Assembly (NCBI RefSeq): GCF_014489075.1
Contig: NZ_JACTGR010000007.1
Span: 124,001-188,000, forward strand
Length of the DNA stretch: 64,000 bases
Direction: 5' to 3'
Source of the DNA: Sphingomonas sp. JC676
GTDB lineage: Bacteria > Pseudomonadota > Alphaproteobacteria > Sphingomonadales > Sphingomonadaceae
In this document: positions 40,402 through 48,935 of the stretch, piece after piece
Numbering within the stretch: position 1 is the first letter of the stretch
Layout of the letters: the number at the start of each line of letters is the position of its first letter
Program-made: the position numbers and the translations under genes
Notes under the pieces: model-generated
Told to the model about the DNA's origin: nothing
The model's input: the letters and a program-made list of their open reading frames with translations, nothing else
Databases searched by the model: none

Positions 40402-40508
40402 AAGGCGCCCGCGCGACTGCATCTCACCTGCACCGGAAATGCTCCGAATCGGCTATTGAGTGGCTTCAGGAAAGCGTTAGATTCAGGGCGATTGCACGGG
40501 GGGTTTCA

Positions 40509-43310
40509 ATGTTCGGGCGAGTGACTTTGATGACGGCGTTGCTGTGCGTCGGGGGTGTCGCGCATGCCGGCGACAAGCCGATCTATGCGGCGGCGCCCGA
40601 TTGGGTCCAGCCCGCGCCGCCGATCGATGCGACGCACCTGACTGACGCGGATCCGGTGCTGCTGGTGATGGATCAGCAGCAAAGACTCCAGGACGGCCAG
40701 GTCTGGGCCTATTCGGACATGGCGATGCGGATCGCGTCGCCGGCGGTCCTCACACAGGCAGGAACGCTGCCGCTGCCCTGGGATCCGGCGAAGGGCGACA
40801 TTATCATTCACCGCGTCGAGATCATCCGCGGCGCCGAACATATCGATGCGCTGGCGGCGGGCGCGCGCTTCAACGTGATCCAGCGCGAGCAGCAGCTCGA
40901 ACGGGCTGCGTTCAACGGCACGCTAACGGCGACACTTGCGGTTGAGGGCCTCCGCGTCGGCGACGTATTGCGCGTGAGCTTTTCGATCACGCGCAAGGAT
41001 CCCGCACTGCACGGGCATATGCAGACGGTCGCGGTGCTCCTTCCCGAGCCGTTGCGCCTGCAGTTCGGCCGGTCGCGGCTGCTGTGGCCCAAGTCTGTCG
41101 ACTTGAAGATGCGGGCCTATGTGAAGGGTGTCGAACTCAAGCCCAGCGATCGCGCCGATGGCCTTCGCGAAATGTCGTTGACGCTGCCCATCGCCAAGCC
41201 GGCCGAGATGCCGACCGATGCGCCCGGACGCTTCAAGATGCTGCCGATCTTCGATGCGACCAATTATGCCGATTGGTCGGAAGTATCGAAGGATATGGCG
41301 CCCCTATACGCTACGGAGGGTGCGATCGCGCCGGGGAGCCCGCTAGCGGCCGAAGTGGCCAAGATCGCCGCGGCGAGCCAGGACCCGCGGACGCGCGCGG
41401 CCATGGCCTTGCAACTGGTGCAGGACAAGGTCCGCTATCTCTTCAGGGGCATGGACAATGGCGACTATGTTCCCCAGGCGCCCGCGCTGACCTGGTCGGT
41501 GCGCTACGGCGACTGCAAGGCGAAATCGCTGCTGCTGCTCTCAATCCTGCGCGCCCTCGGGATCGAAGCGGAGCCGGTGGTCGTCAACACGGAGCTCAGC
41601 GATCTCGTCTCCGTCCGGTTGCCGATGCCGGGCGCGTTCAACCATGTGATCGTGCACGCGACCGTGGGCGGCGAGAGCCTGTGGCTGGATGGCACCGGGC
41701 TGGGCGCGCGCCTCTCCGATATTGGCGATGTGCCGCCGTTTCGCCACGCGTTGCCGCTGCGCGTGGCAGGCGCGGGGCTGATCGACATGCCGATGCGTCC
41801 CAATGCGCGGTCGATGAACGATGCCGAGATCGATATCGACGCGACGGCGGGAGTCTCGTTGCCGATGCCGTACACCGCGCGCATCGTCGTGCGCGGCGCC
41901 ACCGCCGAGACGCTGCGTGTCGTTGCGGTGCAAAGCGGCAAGGAAGAAGCCAACAAGACCGTCGATCGGCTCTTGTCCAGCCTGCTCGGTGCCAATGAGG
42001 CAGTCGATCGCGCGATCAAATATGACGATGCGACTGCGAGTGCCACCATCACCGCGCACGGGGTGACCTATCCCGACTGGAGCAAGGCAGACGGCCGTTT
42101 CGAGACGACGCTGGATTCGACGGTGAACGGTATCGAGTTTTCGCCGGACCGCGCGCGCTCCGCATGGCGCACTATTCCGGTCGCGAGCGGAGACTATGAC
42201 GATACGCGCGTCCGCACCCGCATCCGTCTGCCCAATGGCGGCAAGGGATTCGGGTTGGAAGGTGCCACCACGCTACCCGCGAGCCTGGGCGGGAAGATGC
42301 TGACGCGCACCGCCGCGCTGGATCCCCACGGCGTCGTCACCGTCGACGACCGGATCGTCGATGGAATCGTCGAGATCGCCCCCGCCGACATTCCCGCGGC
42401 ACGCGCAAAAGTGACCCAGGCCAAGGCACATTTGCTCAAGGCGATCGCTCCGGCGGACTATCCGACATTTCTTGCCCAGCTCGATGCGGCCAAGCGGACC
42501 AAGGCGCTGGCGCCGATCCTGGCCGTCTATGACAAGCAGATCGCCGAGGAGCCCGATGAAGTCGGCAGCTATACGGATCGGGCCTGGTTCTTCGAGCGGA
42601 TCTATGATCGCGCCGGGGCAATCAAGGATCTGACCAAGGCGATCGAGCTGGAGCCCGACGTCGGCACCTATTTGCGCCGCGCCCGGCTCTATACCGCGAT
42701 CAATGACGATGTACGGGCGCTCGCCGATGCGCAGGCAGCCGTGGCGCTCGATCCGAGCTCGAGCGCAGCGATCGGCATGGTCGCATCGCTGGAGGCGGAT
42801 CATGGCAAGCGTGATGCGGCGATCGATGCCCTGGCCGAACATGCGGCGCAGGGCGGCGACGAGCGCAACACCTTCGTTTCCGGCCAGGCCGACCTGCTCG
42901 CGGACGGCGGCCGGACCGACGAGGCGCTGGCGTTGCTCGACGGACTCATCGCGAAATCGCCTGGCAATGCCGGTCTGATGAATTCGCGCTGCTGGATGAA
43001 GGGCACGCGCAACGTCGCGCTGGATACAGCGCTCAAGGATTGCTCCAAGGCGATCGAGCTGAGCGAGTCACCCGCCGCGGCGCTCGACAGCCGGGCGATG
43101 GTCTATTTCCGGATGAACCGGCTCGACGACGCGCTCGCCGATCTCGATGCGGCGTTGGATTATAGCCCTGAACAAGCGGCAAGCCTCTATATGCGCGGCG
43201 TGATCCGCAAGCGGACGAATGCGGTGGGAGCCGATGCGGACATAGCCGCCGCCAGGATGATCGCGCCGCGGATCGACGAAAGTTTCGGGCGCTACGGCAT
43301 CAAGCCCTGA
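40509..43310 (+). CDS. Large exported DUF3857/transglutaminase-like/TPR protein
   Basis: A 933-residue protein with a signal peptide (MFGRVTLMTALLCVGGVAHA). The domain order is DUF3857 (about 40-250), a transglutaminase-like domain with Cys336 in RYGDCKAKSLLLLSILRALG, His379 in FNHVIVHA and Asp394 in LWLDGTG, a middle beta region, then TPR repeats (about 660-920; e.g. IKDLTKAIELEPDVGTYLRRA). The protease-type transglutaminase triad is intact. Members of this architecture are suspected to process or cross-link peptides at the surface; the target is unknown. GGGGGG is eight bases upstream of the start. Confidence 0.85.
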   Translation: MFGRVTLMTALLCVGGVAHAGDKPIYAAAPDWVQPAPPIDATHLTDADPVLLVMDQQQRLQDGQVWAYSDMAMRIASPAVLTQAGTLPLPWDPAKGDIIIHRVEIIRGAEHIDALAAGARFNVIQREQQLERAAFNGTLTATLAVEGLRVGDVLRVSFSITRKDPALHGHMQTVAVLLPEPLRLQFGRSRLLWPKSVDLKMRAYVKGVELKPSDRADGLREMSLTLPIAKPAEMPTDAPGRFKMLPIFDATNYADWSEVSKDMAPLYATEGAIAPGSPLAAEVAKIAAASQDPRTRAAMALQLVQDKVRYLFRGMDNGDYVPQAPALTWSVRYGDCKAKSLLLLSILRALGIEAEPVVVNTELSDLVSVRLPMPGAFNHVIVHATVGGESLWLDGTGLGARLSDIGDVPPFRHALPLRVAGAGLIDMPMRPNARSMNDAEIDIDATAGVSLPMPYTARIVVRGATAETLRVVAVQSGKEEANKTVDRLLSSLLGANEAVDRAIKYDDATASATITAHGVTYPDWSKADGRFETTLDSTVNGIEFSPDRARSAWRTIPVASGDYDDTRVRTRIRLPNGGKGFGLEGATTLPASLGGKMLTRTAALDPHGVVTVDDRIVDGIVEIAPADIPAARAKVTQAKAHLLKAIAPADYPTFLAQLDAAKRTKALAPILAVYDKQIAEEPDEVGSYTDRAWFFERIYDRAGAIKDLTKAIELEPDVGTYLRRARLYTAINDDVRALADAQAAVALDPSSSAAIGMVASLEADHGKRDAAIDALAEHAAQGGDERNTFVSGQADLLADGGRTDEALALLDGLIAKSPGNAGLMNSRCWMKGTRNVALDTALKDCSKAIELSESPAAALDSRAMVYFRMNRLDDALADLDAALDYSPEQAASLYMRGVIRKRTNAVGADADIAAARMIAPRIDESFGRYGIKP

Positions 43311-43361
43311 ACCGCTGCAGGATTTGGAGTTTCTTCACGCGGGCGCGATACTCCCGGCGCC

Positions 43362-44318
43362 ATGCCGACCCGCATATTCCTGACGATCGATACCGAGCTG
43401 ATGTGGCGCCACCACGTCGCGGGTCTCGACATGGAAACGATCGTCCAGCGCTCGCTCGAGCCGGCGGGCGTGGGGATCGGCTGGCAGCTCGAGCAGCTCG
43501 GCAGGCACGGGCTGAAGGCGACCTTCTTCGTCGATCCGATGCCGGCTTTGGTCTACGGCCTCGATCCGATCAAGCGCGTCGTGGGAGCGATCCTCGAGGC
43601 GGGGCAGGAGGTGCAACTTCATCTCCACCCCAATTGGACGGGCGCGCATGCTGGCGACGGCGGCGCGACCTATGGCCCGTTCGAACTGATCGACTATAGC
43701 CTGGACGAGCAGATCAAGCTGCTCGCTGGCGCCACGGACATGCTCGTCGCGGCGGGCGCGCCCGATCCTGTCGCGTTCCGGTCGGGCAGTTATTCGGCGA
43801 GCGACGACACGCTGCTGGCGCTTGCCGAGCTCGGCTTTCGCTATGATTCGAGCCATAATGGCTCCGAACATCCCTGGCCCAGCGCGATCAACCTTGATGC
43901 GCGCCAGATCGCGCCGATCGAGCATCGCGGGATCGTGGAGGTGCCGGTCACGCTGATCGAGGACCAGAAGGGCCATCTCCGCCATTTCCAGATCTGCGCG
44001 CTGTCGGCTGCCGAAATGAAGGCCGCGCTCGATCACGCCGCCCGCGCGCGCCATGCCGCGGTGACGGTGGTGGGGCACAGCTTCGAGCTCGCCAATCGCG
44101 CGGGTACGCGGCCCAACGCCGTCCATGTCCGCCGCTTCGAGACTCTGTGCCGCCTGCTCGGCAAGCGCCGCGAGGCGCTGGTCACCACCCATTTCCGCGA
44201 TCTGCCCGTGCTGCCGCTCGATCGGCCCGATGCGCCGCTCGGCCCCAGCGTGATCCGCACCCGGCTGCGCCAAGCCGAGCAGCTCTGGTCCAACCTGGTC
44301 GAGGAACGGGCGGCGTGA
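43362..44318 (+). CDS. Polysaccharide deacetylase-like (NodB fold, WalW-type) protein
   Basis: A 318-residue protein. The NodB fold begins FLTIDTELMW (Asp10, likely the catalytic or metal residue) and has the metal pair His87/His89 in EVQLHLHPNW, then the motif-3-like FRSGSYSASDDTLLAL. It has no signal peptide, so it may act in the cytoplasm on nucleotide-linked or lipid-linked sugar. The substrate is unknown. Its stop overlaps the next start (GTGA), so it belongs to a three-gene operon ending at 45552. Confidence 0.83.
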   Translation: MPTRIFLTIDTELMWRHHVAGLDMETIVQRSLEPAGVGIGWQLEQLGRHGLKATFFVDPMPALVYGLDPIKRVVGAILEAGQEVQLHLHPNWTGAHAGDGGATYGPFELIDYSLDEQIKLLAGATDMLVAAGAPDPVAFRSGSYSASDDTLLALAELGFRYDSSHNGSEHPWPSAINLDARQIAPIEHRGIVEVPVTLIEDQKGHLRHFQICALSAAEMKAALDHAARARHAAVTVVGHSFELANRAGTRPNAVHVRRFETLCRLLGKRREALVTTHFRDLPVLPLDRPDAPLGPSVIRTRLRQAEQLWSNLVEERAA

Positions 44319-45235
44319 CAGTGGTGCATCCCGCTCGCCCGGTGCCGCTCAAGTTCGAGATCGGCGCGCGCACCCTATTGGCGGTCCAGCGCTCGCTGGC
44401 GCGCGTGCCGCTGACGCTGGAGGAAGCGCGCGAGGGACGGCTGCCGATGCTTCCGCCGCTGGAGCACGAGGCGCATGGCTATTCGGTGACCTCGCTGCCT
44501 GAGGACCGGCAGGCGGCGATGATCTTCGCCTCAGGCGGGATGCTGCCCTTCGTGCGGCAGCGCTACACGCGCTATTTCCTCGATTTCGAGATCGGCTTCG
44601 ATGCGTGGTTCGGGAGTCTTTCGTCGAACGCGCGCCAGGGCCTGAAGCGCAAGGCGAAGAAGATCGCGGCGGGGGGCGAACTCGATGTGCGCCGCTTCAG
44701 CGCCCCGGACGAGCTGGAGGCATTCCACCCCGTCGCGCGGCAGATATCGTCGCGCACCTATCAGGAGCGCCTGCTCGGCTCGGGCCTGCCGGAAAGCCAG
44801 GAATTCATCCAGGAGATGCTGGCGCTCGGCGCGGCCGATCGCGCGCGCGCGTGGTTGCTCTACATCGCCGGCGAGCCGGTGGCCTATCTCTATTGCCCGG
44901 TGGTCGGCGACACGGTGATCTATGCGCATGTCGGCCATGATCCGGCGTTCAACGATCTCTCGCCGGGCGCGGTGCTCCAGCTCGAAGCGATGCGCGACCT
45001 GTTCGCCGAAGCGCGTTTCGGACGGTTCGACTTCACCGAGGGCGAGGGGCAGCACAAGCGCCAGTTCGCCACCGGTGGCGTGTCGTGCGTCGACCTGCTG
45101 CTGCTGCGCCCGAGCCTGGTCAACCGGCTGACCACCACGGCGCTCGGCGCCTTCAACGCCAGCGTGGCGTTGGCCAAGCGAGTCGTGAATGCAGCGGGGC
45201 TGGAGAGGCTGGCAAAGAAGGTGCGGCGGGGGTGA
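44315..45235 (+). CDS. GNAT/FemAB-like acetyltransferase (BioF2/CelD type)
   Basis: A 306-residue protein. Its middle part is typical of the GNAT_6/BioF2-like family found in polysaccharide clusters: FGSLSSNARQGLKRKAKKI, FHPVARQISSRTYQERLLGSGLP, ARAWLLYIAGEPVAYLYCPVVGDTVIY and SPGAVLQLEAMRDLFAEARF, ending in FDFTEGEGQHKRQFATGG. It probably transfers an acyl or aminoacyl group to a sugar or lipid. It starts at GTG 44315, within the stop codon of the deacetylase gene, and ends in an overlap with the next gene. Confidence 0.8.
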   Translation: MTVVHPARPVPLKFEIGARTLLAVQRSLARVPLTLEEAREGRLPMLPPLEHEAHGYSVTSLPEDRQAAMIFASGGMLPFVRQRYTRYFLDFEIGFDAWFGSLSSNARQGLKRKAKKIAAGGELDVRRFSAPDELEAFHPVARQISSRTYQERLLGSGLPESQEFIQEMLALGAADRARAWLLYIAGEPVAYLYCPVVGDTVIYAHVGHDPAFNDLSPGAVLQLEAMRDLFAEARFGRFDFTEGEGQHKRQFATGGVSCVDLLLLRPSLVNRLTTTALGAFNASVALAKRVVNAAGLERLAKKVRRG

Positions 45236-45552
45236 CCCCGGGGCCGCTCAGCCCGCTCACGGCGCAGCACGGCCCCCGCGATCTGTTGCTGCTCTCCGGG
45301 ATCACCCTGATTTTGGGTATCCTGGCGCCCATATTCGCTGTGGAGGCAGAAAAGCTGCTGCTTCCGCCGGCCGGAAATCCGAGGATCTACAAATATTTCG
45401 GACTGCCCAATTTCGCCGTGCTTTCGGCCTTTGCGCTGATGTTGGGCGCCATCTTGAACTTCGTCGAGATAACGGGACGGATACGGGGAATCGCCGTTCT
45501 CGAATTTGTGGCGGTCTGGTGGGCCTATTCGAAGGTTCGCGGGACGCGGTAA
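45232..45552 (+). CDS. Small membrane protein of unknown function, third gene of the deacetylase operon
   Basis: A 106-residue protein with two clear hydrophobic helices (DLLLLSGITLILGILAPIFAV and FAVLSAFALMLGAILNFV) and a possible third (GIAVLEFVAVWWAYS). It begins with a GTG that overlaps the acetyltransferase stop (GTGA). No family recognised. The context suggests a membrane partner or anchor for a sugar- or lipid-modifying system. Confidence 0.65.
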   Translation: MTPGPLSPLTAQHGPRDLLLLSGITLILGILAPIFAVEAEKLLLPPAGNPRIYKYFGLPNFAVLSAFALMLGAILNFVEITGRIRGIAVLEFVAVWWAYSKVRGTR

Positions 45553-45611
45553 CCGTCCCCTCGCGATGAAATTCCGCCACAGAGCGGCCCGCATCCGCTA
45601 GATGCCCCTGA

Positions 45612-46343
45612 ATGCATCTCCGCGCCGAAGCGATCATCCTCAGCGTCCGCGCGCATGGCGAGCATGGCGCGGTGGTGCGTGCGCTCACCGAAAGTGATGG
45701 CCTCCAGCCCGGCTATGTCCGCGGCGGACGCTCGCGCGCTCTCCGGCCAATCCTCCAGCCGGCGAACCAGGTGCTCGGCGAATGGCGCTCGCGCACTGAC
45801 GAGCAGCTCGCGGGCCTCACGGTCGAGCTGATCCACAGCCGTGCGCCGATGTTCGGCGAGCCACTGCCCGCCGCGGCATTCGAATGGGCGACCGCGCTCA
45901 CCGCCGCGACCCTGCCCGACGGCCAGCCCTATCCCCATCTCTATTCCGCACTCGACGGCGTGCTCGCCGCGATCGAGGCGGCGCCCGCGGCGCGCGGCTG
46001 GGCGGTCGCGCTGGTCCGCTACGAGTTGCTGCTGCTCGCCGAGCTCGGCTTCGGTCTTGATCTCGAACATTGCGCCGCCACGGGGCGCAACGACGATCTC
46101 GCCTTTGTCAGCCCCAAGAGCGGCGTCGCGGTCAGCCGACTGGGCGCCGAGGGCTATGAGAAACGGCTGCTCGCGCTGCCCCGTTTCCTGATCGAAGGCG
46201 GCGAGGCCGATTGGGACGACATCCTCGCAGGCCTGAAGCTCACCGGTCATTTCCTCGAACGCGATCTGCTGATCGGCAAGGGTGCCGATACGCTCGCCGC
46301 CCGGGCACGGCTGGTCGATCGATTGTTGCGGGCAGTTGCCTAA
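45612..46343 (+). CDS. recO: DNA repair protein RecO
   Basis: A 243-residue protein that loads RecA at gaps with RecF and RecR. The N-terminal OB fold has RAEAIILSVRAHGEHGAVVRALTES, then GLQPGYVRGGRSR; the C-terminal helical domain has VALVRYELLLLAELGFGLDLE followed by a cysteine in HCAATGRND, and ends DTLAARARLVDRLLRAVA. The zinc-binding cysteines of some RecO proteins are reduced to one. It is followed 51 bases later by leuB. Confidence 0.92.
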   Translation: MHLRAEAIILSVRAHGEHGAVVRALTESDGLQPGYVRGGRSRALRPILQPANQVLGEWRSRTDEQLAGLTVELIHSRAPMFGEPLPAAAFEWATALTAATLPDGQPYPHLYSALDGVLAAIEAAPAARGWAVALVRYELLLLAELGFGLDLEHCAATGRNDDLAFVSPKSGVAVSRLGAEGYEKRLLALPRFLIEGGEADWDDILAGLKLTGHFLERDLLIGKGADTLAARARLVDRLLRAVA

Positions 46344-46394
46344 GGCGCGCGGTGGGGGCAAAGCGACAAGGTCTTCGAGCTATTGGGAGCGGAA

Positions 46395-47444
46395 ATGCCG
46401 CTGATTGCTGTTCTGCCCGGCGACGGGATCGGTCCTGAAGTCACACACGAAGCGCGCCGTGTGCTCGAAGCGCTCGCGCTCGATCTCCAGTTCGAGGAGG
46501 CGCCGATCGGCGGCGCCGCCTATCTGATCTCGGGCCGGCCGCTGCCGCCCGATACGCTCGCGCTCGCCAAGCGCGCCAATGCCGTGCTGTTCGGCGCGAT
46601 CGGCGATCCGCGCTTCGAGGCGCTGGAGCGCCGCCTGCGCCCCGAAGCGGCGCTGCTCGCGATCCGCCGCGAACTCGGCCTGTTCGCCAATATCCGCCCG
46701 GCTATCCTGTTCCCCGGCCTTGAGGACGCATCGCCGCTCAGGCCCGAGATCGTCGCGGGCCTCGACATCGTCATCGTCCGCGAGCTGACCGGCGACGTCT
46801 ATTTCGGCGAGAAGGGCCGCCGCACAAATGTCGAGGGGCTGCGCCAGGGCTTCGACCTGATGAGCTATAACGAGAACGAGGTGGAGCGCATCGCCCGCGT
46901 CGGCTTCGAGATGGCCAAGCGCCGCAAGCGCAAGCTCTGCTCGGTCGACAAGTCGAACGTGCTGGAGACCTCGCAGCTCTGGCGCGACGTGGTCAATGAA
47001 GTCGCGATCGATTATCCCGAAGTCGACTTCACCTGCATGTATGTCGACAATGCCGCGATGCAGCTCGTGCGCGCCCCGACCGAGTTCGACGTGATCCTGA
47101 CCGGCAATTTGTTCGGCGACATATTGTCGGACGAGGCGAGCATGTGCGCGGGATCGATCGGCATGCTGCCCTCCGCGTCGCTCCGCGCCTGGAGCGGCGA
47201 CAACGGCATGTACGAGCCGATCCATGGCAGCGCGCCAGACATCGCAGGGCAGGGCAAGGCCAATCCGTGCGCGGCTATCCTCTCCGCGGCGTTGCTGCTC
47301 CGCCATTCGCTGGACAATGATGCGGCCGCGCGTCGGATCGAGGCGGCGGTCGCGGCGGCCCTTGCCAAGGGCGCGCGGACGGCGGATCTGGGCGGCAGCC
47401 TCTCGACCACCGCAATGGGCGACGCGGTGCTGGCGGAGCTTTGA
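46395..47444 (+). CDS. leuB: 3-isopropylmalate dehydrogenase
   Basis: A 349-residue enzyme of leucine synthesis that oxidises and decarboxylates 3-isopropylmalate with NAD. It shows LIAVLPGDGIGPEVT, LLAIRRELGLFANIRP (the RxxLxLFANxR motif), IVRELTGDVYFGEKGRR, CSVDKSNVLETSQLWRDVV, and YVDNAAMQLVRAPTEFDVILTGNLFGDILSDE with the metal-binding acidic residues. The C-terminal GSAPDIAGQGKANPCAAILSAALLLRHS is typical. The start at 46395 has GGGAG seven bases upstream. leuA, leuC and leuD are not nearby. Confidence 0.95.
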   Translation: MPLIAVLPGDGIGPEVTHEARRVLEALALDLQFEEAPIGGAAYLISGRPLPPDTLALAKRANAVLFGAIGDPRFEALERRLRPEAALLAIRRELGLFANIRPAILFPGLEDASPLRPEIVAGLDIVIVRELTGDVYFGEKGRRTNVEGLRQGFDLMSYNENEVERIARVGFEMAKRRKRKLCSVDKSNVLETSQLWRDVVNEVAIDYPEVDFTCMYVDNAAMQLVRAPTEFDVILTGNLFGDILSDEASMCAGSIGMLPSASLRAWSGDNGMYEPIHGSAPDIAGQGKANPCAAILSAALLLRHSLDNDAAARRIEAAVAAALAKGARTADLGGSLSTTAMGDAVLAEL

Positions 47445-47462
47445 GGAGAGATTGGCCGGCTC

Positions 47463-47541
47463 GTGCTCCTGCGAAAGCGGGAGCCCAGAGTCACAAGGGA
47501 ATCGCGTGTTGCCCTGGGCTCCTGCCTTCGCAGGAGCACAA
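47463..47541. repeat. Paired-hairpin intergenic repeat, family B, copy 2
   Basis: Two hairpins: GTGCTCCTGCGAAAGCGGGAGCCCA (47463-47487) and TGGGCTCCTGCCTTCGCAGGAGCACA (47515-47540). The arms are inverted copies (23 of 25 bases) and match the element at 22705-22783 in sequence and layout, with a different 27-base centre. It lies between the convergent genes leuB and the PMT-type glycosyltransferase. Confidence 0.8.
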
Positions 47542-47550
47542 ATGGGGCCT

Positions 47551-48852
47551 TCATCGCCAGCTGTTGAACCACATCCAATAGTTGAACGATTGCGGGTCGT
47601 GCAGCGGCGCCGCGGCGAGGATCGGATAGAAATAGCCGAAGGCGATCAGCGAGAGGGCGGTGAACCACTCCTCCCAGCCCTTGTTCCTGCCCCGGTCGAA
47701 ATGGTCGAACGCTACCGCCAGCACCAGGCAGATGAAGATGCCCGAGAGGTGGTAATAGTAATAGAAGCCCAGCGACTTGGGGATCACGGCATAGATCGCG
47801 ACCGATGCGATCCATAGCAAGGCCATCGCCAGCGGCCGGATCGCCTTCGACCGGAACCAGGCCGCGAGACAGGCGATCACCCCGATCAGCCCGCTCCACA
47901 TGATCACCGGATTGCCGATCAGCAGCACGCCGCGCTGCGCGCCCATGTCCCATTCGTAGAAGAACCAGATCGGCCGGATCATCAGCGGCCAGCTCCACCA
48001 GTCGGACTGGTAGGTGTGGTGCTTCAGCACCTGGGTCTGCTGCTCGTACATGCCGCGCTGGAGCTCGAACAGGCCGGGCAGGGTGAGCGGGAGGTTGGCG
48101 TAGAAGAATGCCGGCGCGAAAGTGACAAAATAGGTCGCAATGCTAACCACGCCCAGAATGGCGAGCCCGGGGATCGTCGCCAGCCCCGGCCAATGCGGCT
48201 GGTCCTTGATCCAGAAGGCATGGTCGAGCGATTTCTTCGCCTTGCGGGCATCCCAAATCCGGATCGCGACAAACGCCAGCGCGGCGAGCGCGACATAGGG
48301 CACCGCCGCCCATTTGACCGCGGTCGCCATTCCAAGCAGCACGCTGGCGCCGATCCAACGCCAGCGCACCTGCTTCGGCGTGCCGTGCATCGCCCATAGC
48401 ATCAGCACCATCGCCCAGACGATGAACGCGCCCAGGAACACGTCGAGCATCGCCGTCCGCGCCTGGACGTAGAGCGTCTGGTTGAGCGCCACCAGCGCCG
48501 TGCCCACCAGCGCCGGCCGCATCTTCCCGCCCAGCAGCAGCCACAGGAACGCGAACACGCCCACCACGGTGGCTGTTCCCGCCAGGGTCGGCATGATCCG
48601 CCAGCCGAACGGGTTGTCGCCGAACACCATTATGCCTGCCGCGATCAGCTCCTTGCCGAGCAGCGGATGCTCGGTGTTGCGCGGCGCCGACAGGTCCAGC
48701 AGCGCCTGGGCGGCGGGCACATAATGCACCTCGTCGAACATGATTCGGCTGGGCTGGTCGATATGGAGGGTGAACAGCAATTGCGCAGCCAAAGCGATAA
48801 GCAGCGCAACGACATAGGGGCGACTCTGCAGAGCCTTGATGCGATCGAGCAT
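47551..48852 (-). CDS. PMT-family phospholipid carrier-dependent glycosyltransferase
   Basis: A 433-residue membrane protein with about 10 hydrophobic segments. The first periplasmic loop contains the acidic catalytic motif IMFDEVHYVPAA (the Asp-Glu pair of protein mannosyltransferases) and NTEHPLLGKELIA. The C-terminus has the KSLGFYYYYHLSG segment. It transfers a sugar from a polyprenyl-phosphate carrier to a protein or glycan. An in-frame ATG seven codons upstream (48873) is an alternative start. Divergent from metZ. Confidence 0.85.
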   Translation of the reverse strand: MLDRIKALQSRPYVVALLIALAAQLLFTLHIDQPSRIMFDEVHYVPAAQALLDLSAPRNTEHPLLGKELIAAGIMVFGDNPFGWRIMPTLAGTATVVGVFAFLWLLLGGKMRPALVGTALVALNQTLYVQARTAMLDVFLGAFIVWAMVLMLWAMHGTPKQVRWRWIGASVLLGMATAVKWAAVPYVALAALAFVAIRIWDARKAKKSLDHAFWIKDQPHWPGLATIPGLAILGVVSIATYFVTFAPAFFYANLPLTLPGLFELQRGMYEQQTQVLKHHTYQSDWWSWPLMIRPIWFFYEWDMGAQRGVLLIGNPVIMWSGLIGVIACLAAWFRSKAIRPLAMALLWIASVAIYAVIPKSLGFYYYYHLSGIFICLVLAVAFDHFDRGRNKGWEEWFTALSLIAFGYFYPILAAAPLHDPQSFNYWMWFNSWR

Positions 48853-48935
48853 GACGGCTCGATAAACGATCATTTCGCGCGCGTCATGCCGGACTTGGTT
48901 GACGTAGGGGCGCCGCGCCCGGCAAAGCGAAAAAC

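Noticed and set aside
48874..48935. A SAM-responsive riboswitch before metZ
   Set aside because: Only 62 bases are available, and apart from one small GC hairpin I could not find the conserved SAM-II or SAM-V elements.
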